A DNA stretch of 64,000 bases from Actibacterium naphthalenivorans (GTDB lineage: Bacteria > Pseudomonadota > Alphaproteobacteria > Rhodobacterales > Rhodobacteraceae): the NCBI RefSeq assembly GCF_014196965.1, contig NZ_JACIEQ010000003.1:372001-436000 (forward strand), given 5' to 3'. How positions within the stretch are numbered: position 1 is the stretch's first letter; the number at the start of each line of letters is the position of its first letter. The position numbers were made by a program, and so were the translations under genes. Shown here piece by piece: positions 1 through 9,081 of this stretch. The notes beneath the pieces were generated by a model. It did no database searches. It was not told the DNA's origin and saw only the letters and a list, made by a program, of their open reading frames with translations.

Positions 1-1929
1 GACAAGGACATCTTCTGCAACAACGACTCGCTGATCGGGAATGTGCACCCCTGCGACATCCACACCATCGTTCCGATCTTCCACGAGGACATGCTGATCG
101 GGTGGGTCGGCGGGGTCACCCACGTGATCGATACCGGCTCGGTCGGGCCGGGGTCCATGTCCACCGGGCAGGTGCAGCGCTTTGGCGACGGTTACTCGAT
201 CACCTGCCGCAAGATCGGCGAAAACGACATACTCAACCGTGACTGGCTGCATGAGAGCCAGCGGATGGTACGCACCACCCGCTACTGGATGCTGGACGAG
301 CGTACCCGCGTCGCCGGCTGCCACATGATCCGCGATCTGGTGCAGGAGGTGATCGCAGACGAGGGCATCGACGCCTATTGGAAATTCGCCTACGAGGCGG
401 TGGAGCACGGCCGGGTCGGCCTGCAGAACCGGATCAAGGCGATGACCATTCCGGGCAAATACCGCCAGGTCGGATTTGTCGACGTACCCTATGCGCATGA
501 TGATGTGCGCGTGCCCTCTGACTTCGCCAAGCTCGACACGATCATGCACACGCCCTCGGAAATCACGATCCGGGGCGATGGCACGTGGCGGCTCGATTTC
601 GAAGGCTCGTCCCGCTGGGGCTGGCACACGTACAACGCGCATCAGGTAAGCTTTACCTCCGGCATCTGGGTGATGATGACGCAAAGCCTCATTCCCACAG
701 AGATGATCAACGATGGCGCGGCTTACGGGACAGAGTTTCGCCTGCCCAAGGGAACGTGGATGAATCCAGACGACCGGCGGGTGGCGTTCAGCTATTCCTG
801 GCACTTCCTCGTGTCCTCGTGGACGGCGCTCTGGCGCGGGCTGTCGCGCAGCTATTTCGGGCGCGGCTACCTCGAAGAGGTGAACGCGGGCAATGCCAAC
901 ACCTCGAACTGGCTGCAGGGCGGCGGGTTCAACCAGTATGACGAAATCCATGCGGTGAATTCGTTCGAATGCGCGGCCAACGGGGTGGGCGCCAGCGCTC
1001 ATAGCGACGGGATCAGCCATGCGGCGGCGGTCTGGAACCCCGAGGGCGACATGGGCGACATGGAAATCTGGGAACTGGCCGAGCCGCTGGTCTATCTGGG
1101 CCGGCAGATCAAGGCCAGCTCGGGCGGCGCGGGCAAGTATCGCGGCGGCTGCGGGTTCGAAAGCCTGCGCATGGTGTGGAACGCCAAGGACTGGACGATG
1201 TTCTTCATGGGCAACGGCCATATCAGCTCGGACTGGGGTCTGATGGGTGGGTATCCCGCGGCCTCGGGCTATCGTTTCGAGGCCCATGACACCGGGCTGA
1301 AGGAAAAGATCGCCAATGGCGACCCGATCCCCTTTGGCGGTGATACCGACCCGGAAAATCCGGTTTATGAAAGCATGCTCGAAGGGGCGCGGATCAAGCG
1401 CGACAAGCAGGCGATCACCACCGAAGCGATGTTCAAGGATTACGACCTCTACCTGAACTACATGCGCGGCGGTCCCGGCTTCGGCGATCCGCTGGACCGC
1501 GAACCGCAGTCGGTGGCCGATGACGTGAACGGCGGCTATCTGCTCGAACGTTTCGCCGCGAGCGTCTACGGCGTTGTCCTGTCGGACGCGGGCGATGGCA
1601 TGAAGGGCGTGGACATGGCCGCGACCGGGGCCAGGCGCGCGGAGATCCGCAAGGACCGTCTGGCGCAATCGGTGCCGACGCAGGAGTGGATGGCCGCAGA
1701 GCGCGAGAAGATCCTCGCCAAGGATGCCGGTGTCCATGTGCAGCAGATGTTCGCCGCCTCCTTCAAGCTCGGGCCCCGTTTCGAGAAAGAGTTCCGCGAC
1801 TTCTGGACCCTGCCGGACGACTGGAAGCTGATGGAAGCCGACCTGCCGATCCCATCCTACGGGCGCGAATACTCGATGGATATTTCCGAACTCCCGGACG
1901 TGAAAACCGTCCAGTTCGTCGAGGAATAA
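1..1929 (+). CDS. acxB: acetone carboxylase alpha subunit (HyuB family), 5'-truncated by window edge
   Basis: This is the C-terminal 642 codons of a HyuB/hydantoinase-B family protein; the reading frame is already open at base 1, so the start lies outside. The first visible residues contain NVHPCDIHTIVPIF, a motif typical of the acetone carboxylase alpha subunit, which holds the Mn-dependent carboxylation site. The family is about 770 residues, so roughly 130 are missing. Acetone carboxylase (alpha, beta, gamma) makes acetoacetate from acetone, bicarbonate and ATP in the cytoplasm. The gamma gene follows 77 bp downstream, and the beta gene is presumably just left of the window. Acetophenone carboxylase is a more distant alternative, but the neighbouring gamma subunit argues for the acetone enzyme. 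Confidence 0.88.
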   Translation, partial: DKDIFCNNDSLIGNVHPCDIHTIVPIFHEDMLIGWVGGVTHVIDTGSVGPGSMSTGQVQRFGDGYSITCRKIGENDILNRDWLHESQRMVRTTRYWMLDERTRVAGCHMIRDLVQEVIADEGIDAYWKFAYEAVEHGRVGLQNRIKAMTIPGKYRQVGFVDVPYAHDDVRVPSDFAKLDTIMHTPSEITIRGDGTWRLDFEGSSRWGWHTYNAHQVSFTSGIWVMMTQSLIPTEMINDGAAYGTEFRLPKGTWMNPDDRRVAFSYSWHFLVSSWTALWRGLSRSYFGRGYLEEVNAGNANTSNWLQGGGFNQYDEIHAVNSFECAANGVGASAHSDGISHAAAVWNPEGDMGDMEIWELAEPLVYLGRQIKASSGGAGKYRGGCGFESLRMVWNAKDWTMFFMGNGHISSDWGLMGGYPAASGYRFEAHDTGLKEKIANGDPIPFGGDTDPENPVYESMLEGARIKRDKQAITTEAMFKDYDLYLNYMRGGPGFGDPLDREPQSVADDVNGGYLLERFAASVYGVVLSDAGDGMKGVDMAATGARRAEIRKDRLAQSVPTQEWMAAEREKILAKDAGVHVQQMFAASFKLGPRFEKEFRDFWTLPDDWKLMEADLPIPSYGREYSMDISELPDVKTVQFVEE

Positions 1930-2006
1930 GCCCAGCACAGGCCGCGCCCTTAAAAGACACCGGGCGCGACCTCTCATCTTCAAGGTCAATCCACAGGGAG
2001 GACATC

Positions 2007-2507
2007 ATGGCCTATACCAGATCCAAGATCAAAGACCTCGTCGACGGCAAGATCGACCGCGACACGCTCCATACCATGCTCTCGACCCCGAAGGATCAGG
2101 AGCGGTTCCAGATCTATCTCGAAGTGTTGCAGGAACAGGTGGAATGGGACGATCCGATCATCCTGCCGCTGGGGCCCAAGCTCTATATCGTGCAGCGCCA
2201 GTCAGACATGAAATGGATGATCCGTTCGCAGGCCGGCCACGATTTCTGCGAATGGGATCAGAACTGGAAACTGCATGCCCGGGTGCGGGTGCGCGACACG
2301 CCCGAACAGATGGAAGAGCTTTACCCCCGCCTGATGGCCCCCTCGACCGACTGGCAGGTGATCCGCGAGTATTTCTGCCCGCTCTCCGGCGATCTGCTGG
2401 ATGTCGAGGCGCCGACGCCCTGGTATCCGGTGATCCATGACTTCGAGCCGGATATCGAAACCTTCTACCGCGACTGGCTGGGGATGAAGGTGCCGGAACG
2501 GGCCTGA
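2007..2507 (+). CDS. acxC: acetone carboxylase gamma subunit
   Basis: A 166-residue protein, the normal size for the small gamma subunit of acetone carboxylase. I chose the ATG at 2007 because it follows an AGGGAGG-type ribosome site (about 1994-2001) and begins with MAYTRSKIKDLVDGKID, as in the family; the open frame further upstream overlaps acxB in another frame and is a shadow. The central part contains conserved aromatic and acidic residues (FCEWDQNW, EYFCPLSGDLL). The protein has no catalytic centre of its own that I can identify and works only in the alpha2-beta2-gamma2 complex. A hairpin follows the stop codon. Confidence 0.9.
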   Translation: MAYTRSKIKDLVDGKIDRDTLHTMLSTPKDQERFQIYLEVLQEQVEWDDPIILPLGPKLYIVQRQSDMKWMIRSQAGHDFCEWDQNWKLHARVRVRDTPEQMEELYPRLMAPSTDWQVIREYFCPLSGDLLDVEAPTPWYPVIHDFEPDIETFYRDWLGMKVPERA

Positions 2508-2540
2508 TCGCCTTCGGATTCCGGTTTCCGAAAATGATTT

Positions 2541-2568
2541 GCGGGGGCGGCGCTGCGGCAGCCCCCGC
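2541..2568 (+). terminator. GC-rich hairpin after acxC
   Basis: An 8-bp perfect stem (GCGGGGGC paired with GCCCCCGC) encloses a 12-base loop and is followed by CTTTCGG, only a weak T-tract. It lies 34 bp after the acxC stop and probably ends or attenuates the acetone carboxylase transcript. Confidence 0.5.
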
Positions 2569-2589
2569 TTTCGGGCGCTGTCTGGTGAA

Positions 2590-2612
2590 AACTGTCTGAA
2601 AATCGGACAGTT
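2590..2612. promoter_or_regulatory. inverted repeat upstream of the alcohol dehydrogenase gene
   Basis: AACTGTC and GACAGTT form a perfect 7-bp inverted repeat separated by 9 bases, centred about 90 bp before the alcohol dehydrogenase start. It could be an operator or a weak hairpin. No regulator gene lies next to it, so the binding protein is unknown. Confidence 0.4.
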
Positions 2613-2689
2613 GCAACCACGTGAGCAACCTTTCCGTAGTTTGGCGGGATGCTACGTTGCGATCGAGACTTTGAAAGAGGAGGCATGTG

Positions 2690-3727
2690 ATGAAAGCTCT
2701 CGTGTATAACGGGCCGGGTCAGAAAGACTGGGTCGAAAAAGAAAAACCCGGAATTGACAAGCCCACCGATGTGATCGTGCGCATCACCAAGACGACGATC
2801 TGCGGCACCGATCTGCATATCCTGAAGGGCGACGTTCCCGCCGTCACCCCGGGCCGCACGCTGGGCCACGAAGGCGTCGGCGTGGTCGAAGAGGTCGGCC
2901 CCGCGGTGCGCAATTTCAAACCGGGCGATCCGGTGCTGATCTCCTGCGTGACCTCCTGTGGCGCCTGTCCGAATTGCAAGCGCCAGCTCTATGCGCATTG
3001 CTCGGACGGCGGCTGGATTCTGGGCCACCTGATCGACGGCACGCAGGCCGAATATGTGCGCATCCCGCATGGCGACAATTCGCTCTACCCGATCCCGGAC
3101 GGCGCGGATGAAGAGGCGCTGGTGATGCTGTCGGACATCATGCCGACCGGGCTGGAGATCGGGGTGCAATACGGCAAGGTCAAACCCGGCGACACCATCG
3201 CCATCATCGGCGCCGGGCCCGTGGGCATGTCCGTGCTTTTGACCGCGCAATTCTACTCTCCGGGCAAGATCGTGATGATCGACATGGATCCGGCGCGGCT
3301 CGAACTCGCGAAACAATTCGGAGCCACCGATACGCTTCAGGTCGGAGAGGTCGATGTGGTCGAAGAGATCATGAAGATGACCGATGATCTCGGCGTCGAT
3401 GTGGCCATCGAGGCCGTGGGCGTGCCCGCGACCTTCGACATCTGCCAGAAGATCGTTTCGGCCGGCGGCGCCATCGCCAATGTCGGCGTGCATGGTAAAC
3501 CCGTCGAGCTGCATATCGAGGAGCTTTGGATCAAGAACATCAATATCTCGATGGGGCTGGTGAACACCAATACCACGCCGATGCTGCTCAAGACGCTGAA
3601 TTCCGGCAAGGTCAATCCGGGCAGGCTGGTGACCCACCGCTTCAAGCTCGAAGAGATCCTCGACGCCTACGAGGTTTTCGGCAATGCCGCGCGCGAGAAG
3701 GCGATGAAGGTGATCCTCAACGCCTGA
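2690..3727 (+). CDS. zinc-dependent alcohol dehydrogenase, probably secondary alcohol
   Basis: A 345-residue medium-chain dehydrogenase. The ATG at 2690 follows AGAGGAGG at a proper distance; an in-frame GTG one codon earlier is less likely. Catalytic zinc ligands are visible as Cys38 (TTICGTD) and His60-Glu61 (GHEG). The structural zinc lobe has four cysteines (CGACPNC then C), and the NAD(P) fold has GAGPVG near residue 173. Its place directly after the acetone carboxylase genes suggests oxidation of 2-propanol (or another secondary alcohol) to the ketone that the carboxylase consumes. The substrate is inferred from context; a general short-chain alcohol or formaldehyde-related role is possible. 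Confidence 0.82.
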   Translation: MKALVYNGPGQKDWVEKEKPGIDKPTDVIVRITKTTICGTDLHILKGDVPAVTPGRTLGHEGVGVVEEVGPAVRNFKPGDPVLISCVTSCGACPNCKRQLYAHCSDGGWILGHLIDGTQAEYVRIPHGDNSLYPIPDGADEEALVMLSDIMPTGLEIGVQYGKVKPGDTIAIIGAGPVGMSVLLTAQFYSPGKIVMIDMDPARLELAKQFGATDTLQVGEVDVVEEIMKMTDDLGVDVAIEAVGVPATFDICQKIVSAGGAIANVGVHGKPVELHIEELWIKNINISMGLVNTNTTPMLLKTLNSGKVNPGRLVTHRFKLEEILDAYEVFGNAAREKAMKVILNA

Positions 3728-3743
3728 CGGCTGCAAATCCCGT

Positions 3744-3777
3744 GCCCTGCGGCAGGAACCTGTTCCTGCCGCAGGGC
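3744..3777. terminator. perfect 16-bp-stem hairpin between convergent genes
   Basis: Bases 3744-3759 and 3762-3777 are exact reverse complements with a 2-base centre. The hairpin sits 17 bp after the alcohol dehydrogenase stop and 5 bp before the end of the opposing gamma-glutamyltransferase gene, so it can serve as a bidirectional terminator for both. The downstream T-tract is short (TTTA). Confidence 0.7.
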
Positions 3778-3781
3778 CGCT

Positions 3782-5572
3782 TTACCGGCCAACCGCGTAG
3801 GCCTGCATCAGGCGCGGCGTGGCGGCGGCGCGCAGCAACCCGCTGGCATCGCGTTGCGCCGCGGTCAGACGACCGACGCTCCAGGGCTCCGCAACCTCCA
3901 CATCATGACCGCGCGCGCGCAACTCTTCGATCGTGGCCGCGCCGAAACCGGGCTCGATCATCAGATGGCCGGGGCGCGTGGCGCGGGGGTAGAACGAGGC
4001 CTGAAAATGCGCGGTGTGAAACAGCGGCGCGTCGATGGCCTCTTGCAGGTTGCGGGTCTGGTGCACCAGCCGCAGGAAGAAGATCAACTGCCACTGGTCC
4101 TGCTGATCGCCGCCCGGCGTGCCGAAGGCCAGCGCCGGCCGGCCGTGCAGATTGGCCATCGACGGCGAAAGCGTGGTGCGCGGGCGCCGCCCCGGCGCCA
4201 GCGAGGTCGCCAGCCCCTCTTCCAGCCAGAACATTTGCGCGCGACTGTTGAGCGGCATCCCCAGCCCCGGCACCACGGGCGAGGATTGCAGCCATCCGCC
4301 CGACGGCGTGGCCGAAACCATGTTGCCCCATTGGTCGATCACGTCGATATGCACGGTATCGCCGCGCTTTTCGGACAGATGCGCCATGGTCGGTTCGCCC
4401 GCCCCGGCCCCCGGCCCCGCCTCGGGGGTCATTGCGCCGCGCCGGATCGCGGCGGCGGCCTGTGCGCCGTAACCTTCGATCACGCCGGGGCGCTGTTCCA
4501 GCGAGGCGGTGGCCCCGATCTGGGCGCGGCGGGTGGCGGCATAATCGCGCGAAAGCAACGTATCCATTGGGATGTCGCTGAAATTCGGGTCACCGTAATA
4601 GGCTTCGCGGTCGGCGAAAGACAGTTTCATCGTCTCGATGATCAGATGTACGAAATCGGGGCCGGCCGGGTCCATGTCCGCAATCCCGCTGCCCTCGAGG
4701 ATGCGCAGCGATTGCAGCAACGTCGGCCCCTGCCCCCACGGCCCGGTCTTGAACACTGTCCAGTCGCCATAATCCACCGACAGCGGCGGCTCGTAGCTGG
4801 CCTGCCAGTTGGCCATGTCGTCGCCGGTCAGCACCCCCTTGCGGCGGCCCCCGGCGGCGTCCATCACCTCGGCCTGTCTGACCCATGCGTCGATCGCCTC
4901 GGCCACGAAGCCCTTGTAGAAGGCACCGCGCGCCGCCTCGATCTGCGCCTCGCGGCCCTCGGCGGCCTCGGCCTCGTCCAGCAGGCGGCGCCAGGTGGCG
5001 GCAAGATCGGGGTTCTTGAACAGGCGGCCCGCCTCGGGCACCTTGCCGCCCGGCAGCCAGGTCTCGGCAGAGGTTGGCCATTCATCGCGGAAGAAATCGG
5101 CCAGTCCGGCAATCGTGGCCGCCACACGCGGCAGCAACGGGTGGCCGGCTTCGGCATAATGGATCGCGGGTTCCAGCACCTCGCGCAGCGTCATCGAGCC
5201 GTGATCGCGCAGCAAAAGCATCCAGCCATCGAACGCGCCCGGCACAACCGTGGCCAGCATCCCCGAACCCGGAATCAGATCAAGCCCCTGCGCCTTGTAA
5301 TGCGCGATCGTGGCGCCGGCGGGGGCCACGCCCTGGGCGCAGATCACGGTGGGCGCATCAGCCCCCGCCGGGCAGAAGATCAGCGGCAGATCGCCCAGCG
5401 GCCCGTTCAGATGCGGCTCAACCACATTCAGAACCAACCCCATGGCTACCGCCGCGTCGAAGGCGTTGCCGCCCTTTTCAAGCAGGGCCATGCCCACCGC
5501 CGAAGCAATCCAGTGCGTCGAGGTGGCAACACCGAATGTGCCGGCGATCTCGGGCCGTGTCGTGAAGTTCAT
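3782..5572 (-). CDS. gamma-glutamyltransferase-family Ntn hydrolase, cytoplasmic form
   Basis: A 596-residue protein of the gamma-glutamyltranspeptidase family. The self-cleavage site and N-terminal nucleophile is Thr406 in GDTVHIDVID, and conserved glycine-rich segments (GGNAFDAAVA near 34-43; PSGGW after the Thr) are present. No signal peptide is visible (start MNFTTRPEIAG), whereas classical GGT is periplasmic, so it probably works in the cytoplasm on an imported substrate. It is the last gene of a minus-strand operon after two peptide-type permeases, 100 bp downstream of the nearer one. Likely role: hydrolysis of a gamma-glutamyl or cyclic amide compound. The exact substrate cannot be read from sequence. 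Confidence 0.82.
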   Translation of the reverse strand: MNFTTRPEIAGTFGVATSTHWIASAVGMALLEKGGNAFDAAVAMGLVLNVVEPHLNGPLGDLPLIFCPAGADAPTVICAQGVAPAGATIAHYKAQGLDLIPGSGMLATVVPGAFDGWMLLLRDHGSMTLREVLEPAIHYAEAGHPLLPRVAATIAGLADFFRDEWPTSAETWLPGGKVPEAGRLFKNPDLAATWRRLLDEAEAAEGREAQIEAARGAFYKGFVAEAIDAWVRQAEVMDAAGGRRKGVLTGDDMANWQASYEPPLSVDYGDWTVFKTGPWGQGPTLLQSLRILEGSGIADMDPAGPDFVHLIIETMKLSFADREAYYGDPNFSDIPMDTLLSRDYAATRRAQIGATASLEQRPGVIEGYGAQAAAAIRRGAMTPEAGPGAGAGEPTMAHLSEKRGDTVHIDVIDQWGNMVSATPSGGWLQSSPVVPGLGMPLNSRAQMFWLEEGLATSLAPGRRPRTTLSPSMANLHGRPALAFGTPGGDQQDQWQLIFFLRLVHQTRNLQEAIDAPLFHTAHFQASFYPRATRPGHLMIEPGFGAATIEELRARGHDVEVAEPWSVGRLTAAQRDASGLLRAAATPRLMQAYAVGR

Positions 5573-5672
5573 GGGTTACCTTTCCACTGTTGCCCGATCC
5601 CTGCGGGCGGCGCCGTTCCGCGCGGCTGTTCATTCTCTGCTCGGGGCCCGCGTGGCCCCCGAGCGCGGCGTG

Positions 5673-6554
5673 TCATGTTTCCCGCGGGTCCAGCGCATCG
5701 CGCAGCCCGTCGCCGAGAAGGTTGAAACCCAGCACCACCAGAAAGATCGCGATGCCGGGCCACATCGCCATCCACGGCGCCTGTTCCAGAAAATTCTTGG
5801 CGATGTTCAGCATCGACCCCCAAGAGGGCGCCGGCGGCTGCTGGCCCAGCCCGAGGAACGACAGCGACGCCTCGGCGATGATCGCGGTGGCGACCGTCAG
5901 GGTGGCCTGCACCAACAGGGGCGGGAAGATGTTGGGCAGGATATAGCGCCGGATGATCGCGAGATCGGTCAGGCCGATGGCGCGGGCGCTTTCGACATAA
6001 TCCTCTGTCATGACGCTGAGGGTCTGGCCACGGGCCAGCCGGATGAAGGCGGGCATCGCCGAAAGGCCGATGGCGATCATCGCATTGGTCAGCGACGGGC
6101 CCAGAAAGGCCGCCAGCGCGATCGCGAGGATCAGGAAGGGCGCGGCCAGCAATGCCTCTGTCACGCGCGAGATGGCCGCGTCTGTCCAGCCCCGGCGATA
6201 GCCTGCGGCAACGCCCAGCGGAATCCCCAGCAAGAGCGCGATGAACACCGAAACCACCCCCGCCATGAGCGAGGCCTGCGCGCCCCAGATCATGCGCGAC
6301 AGCACATCGCGGCCGATCTCGTCGGTGCCGAACGGATGCGCGGCCGACGGCGGTTTGCGCACGGCCAGCCAGTCGGTTTCCAACGGGCCGGGCACCGGCA
6401 GCACCGGCGCCAGAAGCGCGACACAGACGAAAAACGCGACCAGCACAGCCCCGAGCAGCGCCGAAGGGTTGCGGCGGAACTTGGCCCAGACCCGGCTTTT
6501 CATCCGTTTTTGCGGGCCCGGGGCGATGCCGGCGGTATCGGAAAGCGCGCTCAT
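5673..6554 (-). CDS. peptide-type ABC transporter permease (DppC-like)
   Basis: A 293-residue inner-membrane permease of the BPD_transp_1 family, with an N-terminal membrane segment (near 20-45) followed by the transmembrane permease core and the EAA-type loop (ARAIGLTDLAIIRRYILPN). I placed the start at 6554, where ATGA overlaps the stop of the upstream permease; the longer open frame would run into that gene. It pairs with the upstream DppB-type permease to form the channel of a peptide, opine or glutathione-type importer. A GC-rich imperfect hairpin lies in the 100-bp gap to the next gene. Confidence 0.88.
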   Translation of the reverse strand: MSALSDTAGIAPGPQKRMKSRVWAKFRRNPSALLGAVLVAFFVCVALLAPVLPVPGPLETDWLAVRKPPSAAHPFGTDEIGRDVLSRMIWGAQASLMAGVVSVFIALLLGIPLGVAAGYRRGWTDAAISRVTEALLAAPFLILAIALAAFLGPSLTNAMIAIGLSAMPAFIRLARGQTLSVMTEDYVESARAIGLTDLAIIRRYILPNIFPPLLVQATLTVATAIIAEASLSFLGLGQQPPAPSWGSMLNIAKNFLEQAPWMAMWPGIAIFLVVLGFNLLGDGLRDALDPRET

Positions 6555-7495
6555 GTATCCCTCATGCGGGGGTTGAGGATGCGGTAGGCCGCATCGGCCA
6601 GAATGTTCATGGCGATAAAGGCGACGGCGGTGCACAGCACGATGCCCTGCACCACGGCGTAGTCGCGGTTGAAGACAGCATCGACCACCAGTTTGCCGAA
6701 ACCGGGAATGGTGAAGATCTGCTCGGTCAGGACCGCGCCGGCCAGCAACTCGCCAAACAGCAGCGTGGCCACCGTGACGATCGGCACCAGTGCATTGCGC
6801 AGGGCGTGTTTCAGGATCACCACCCGCTCGTTCAGCCCCTTGGCGCGGGCGGTGCGCACATAGTCGGATTTCAGCACCCCCAGCATGGCCGAACGGGTGT
6901 GCCGCATCAGCGTGGCAGCCAGCCCGGTGCCCAGCACGAAGGCCGGCATGATCATGGTCTGGATCGAACGCAGGGGATCTTCGCTCAGCGGCGCATAGCC
7001 GGAGGCCGGCAACCAGCCAAGGTTCACCGACACCAGCAGGATCAGCATGATCCCGAGCCAGAAGTTCGGGATCGACAGCCCCGACAGCGCAACGATATTG
7101 GCAAGCCAGTCAATCCAGGTGCCCTTGCGATAGGCCGAGAGGATGCCGGTGGGCACCCCGATGAATACCGCGATGATCAGCGCCATAACCGCAAGCTGGA
7201 TCGTCACCGGAAGCTTTTCGCCGATCAGCGTCAGCACCGGCTGCCGGGTGCGCAGCGAAATGCCCAGATCACCTTGCAGCACGCCGCCGATCCAGTGGAA
7301 ATACTGCATGTAGAGCGGATCGTTGAGGCGGTATTTCTCGCGCAGGAAGGCCAGCACCTCGGGATCGCGCTCTTCGCCCGCCATGGCCAGCACCGGATCG
7401 CCCGGCAAGAGCTTTTGCAGCGTGAACACGAAGACCGAGATCAGGATCACCGTGGGAATGGCGATCAGAATTCTGCGCGCAAGAAAGCCGAGCAT
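6551..7495 (-). CDS. peptide-type ABC transporter permease (DppB-like)
   Basis: A 314-residue permease with the usual DppB N-terminus (MLGFLARRILIAIPTV) and six predicted membrane spans. It has the periplasmic insertion typical of this class (LPGDPV, then QYFHWIGGVLQGDLG) and an EAA loop (ARAKGLNERVVILKHALRN). It translates into the next permease by ATGA overlap. It lies 69 bp downstream of the solute-binding protein gene in the same operon. Confidence 0.9.
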   Translation of the reverse strand: MLGFLARRILIAIPTVILISVFVFTLQKLLPGDPVLAMAGEERDPEVLAFLREKYRLNDPLYMQYFHWIGGVLQGDLGISLRTRQPVLTLIGEKLPVTIQLAVMALIIAVFIGVPTGILSAYRKGTWIDWLANIVALSGLSIPNFWLGIMLILLVSVNLGWLPASGYAPLSEDPLRSIQTMIMPAFVLGTGLAATLMRHTRSAMLGVLKSDYVRTARAKGLNERVVILKHALRNALVPIVTVATLLFGELLAGAVLTEQIFTIPGFGKLVVDAVFNRDYAVVQGIVLCTAVAFIAMNILADAAYRILNPRMRDT

Positions 7496-7564
7496 GTCGG
7501 GGGCTCCATCGGGGGCATGGGTGGGGTCGGCCCGGCGACGCGCGCCGCCGGGCCGGATGTCGGA

Positions 7565-9076
7565 TCATTCGGTGAAGGACACGCCTTCAAGCCGGATCAT
7601 GCCGTCGGGATAGGGCACGAAACCCGCGATCTTGTCGTCCAGCGCCCAGATCCACGTGACGTGATAGAGATAAAGGATCGGCAGCTCTTCGATCAGGATC
7701 TCGCGCGCGGCATCGTAGGAGGCCTTGCGCTCGGCCATATCCGTCGAGACGCGCGCCTTGTCGAGCAGGGCGTCGACCTCGGGGATGCAGACCTTGGAAT
7801 CGTTGATGCCACCATTGCAGGTCATGAACTGATGGATGTTGCCATCGGGATCGACCCGGCCCGACCAGCCGATCTGGCTGGCGGTGAAATCGCCGGCGGA
7901 CTGATCCTTCAGCAGCGTGGCGAATTCCTTGGCCACCAGCTTTATGTCGATGCCGGCCTCTGAGGCCATGGCCTGAACGACCTGCATCATCTGCATCTGA
8001 ACCGGGTTGTTGGTCACCTGAATCTCGATCTCGAGGCCGCTCTCGTATCCGGCCTCGGCCAACAGGGCCTTGGCCGCATCGACATCGCGTTCGGGCACCG
8101 GAAAACGGGTGTCATACCAGGGCGAGGTTGGCGGGAAGGGCTGATTTCCCGGCGCGAAGGCGCCTTCGAACACCACCTGATTGAGCACATTGCGGTCGAT
8201 GGACAGTGACAGCGCCTTGCGAACCCGGGCATCTTCGCCCAGCGGGTTCTTGGCACGCTCACCATTGGCCAGGTTCATGGTGATACCCTGATAGCCCAGC
8301 GAAACCGCCTGTTCGATGATCAGCCCGTCGTCGCCCTTGGCCGAGCCCAGATCGGTCGCGGCCAGACGCTCCAGCATATCCAGGTCGCCCGAGCGCAGGT
8401 TCGCCAGACGCACGGTGGTATCGGGGATCGGCAGGAAGGTCACGCTGTCGAAGCTGATCTCGTCGGCGTTCCAGTAACCCGCGAATTTCTCCAGCACGAT
8501 CCGGTCCTGCTGGATACGCTCCTTGAAGGAAAACGGGCCCGAGCAGACCGGCGTCAGGCCGAAATCCGCGCCCGTCTCGGCCGCCGCCGTCGGCGACATC
8601 ATCATGCCCGAGCGGTCGGCGAACTGCGCAAGCAGGGTGGCATCGGGCGCGGTCAGGTTGAACTTGATGGTGTAGTCGTCCACCACCTCTGTCGAGGCGA
8701 TGGATTTCACCTCGGACTTGCGGCGGCTTTCCGGCATGGTCTGGCTGCGCTCGATATTGGCGGCCACGGCGGCGGCGTTGAACGGCGTTCCGTCGTGAAA
8801 GGTCACGCCGTCACGCAGGGTCATGGTCAGCGCCATACCGTCGTCGGACCAGCTCCAGCCGGTGGCCAGCTGCGGCACGATTTCAAGGCCGGGGGTGATA
8901 TCCACCAGCTTGTCGCAAAGCGAGGCATAGACGATGCGGCCCACGAAGGTGCGCGATTGATCGGGGTCGAGGATATCGGGGTCTTCCTGAAGGCCGATGC
9001 GCAGGTCGGCGGCGGATGCGCCGCCTGCCGCCAGCCCGAAGGCCAGGGCGAGAGCGAGTTTCTTGGACAGTGCCAT
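7565..9076 (-). CDS. peptide-type solute-binding protein (SBP_bac_5 family)
   Basis: A 503-residue periplasmic binding protein. The ATG at 9076 gives a clean Sec signal peptide (MALSKKLALALAFGLAAGG, cleavage after ASA) and follows AGGAG; the longer open frame upstream is a shadow of the ATPase gene. The family motifs are present: DPDILDPDQS after the signal, LRDGVTFHDGTPFNA, and repeated LLAEAGY-type segments. It captures a peptide, opine, glutathione or similar ligand for the two downstream permeases. The gamma-glutamyltransferase at the end of the operon hints at a gamma-glutamyl ligand, but this is inference. Confidence 0.88.
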   Translation of the reverse strand: MALSKKLALALAFGLAAGGASAADLRIGLQEDPDILDPDQSRTFVGRIVYASLCDKLVDITPGLEIVPQLATGWSWSDDGMALTMTLRDGVTFHDGTPFNAAAVAANIERSQTMPESRRKSEVKSIASTEVVDDYTIKFNLTAPDATLLAQFADRSGMMMSPTAAAETGADFGLTPVCSGPFSFKERIQQDRIVLEKFAGYWNADEISFDSVTFLPIPDTTVRLANLRSGDLDMLERLAATDLGSAKGDDGLIIEQAVSLGYQGITMNLANGERAKNPLGEDARVRKALSLSIDRNVLNQVVFEGAFAPGNQPFPPTSPWYDTRFPVPERDVDAAKALLAEAGYESGLEIEIQVTNNPVQMQMMQVVQAMASEAGIDIKLVAKEFATLLKDQSAGDFTASQIGWSGRVDPDGNIHQFMTCNGGINDSKVCIPEVDALLDKARVSTDMAERKASYDAAREILIEELPILYLYHVTWIWALDDKIAGFVPYPDGMIRLEGVSFTE

Positions 9077-9081
9077 GGGGC

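Noticed and set aside
2644-2660. Possible sigma-54 (-24/-12) promoter before the alcohol dehydrogenase gene
   Set aside because: GG and GC are spaced correctly only in a poor match to the consensus, and the start point would fall inside the ribosome-binding site.
2465-3736. Open minus-strand frame opposite the alcohol dehydrogenase gene
   Set aside because: It is a mirror of a well-supported zinc dehydrogenase, with His/Asp-rich low-complexity translation and no domain.
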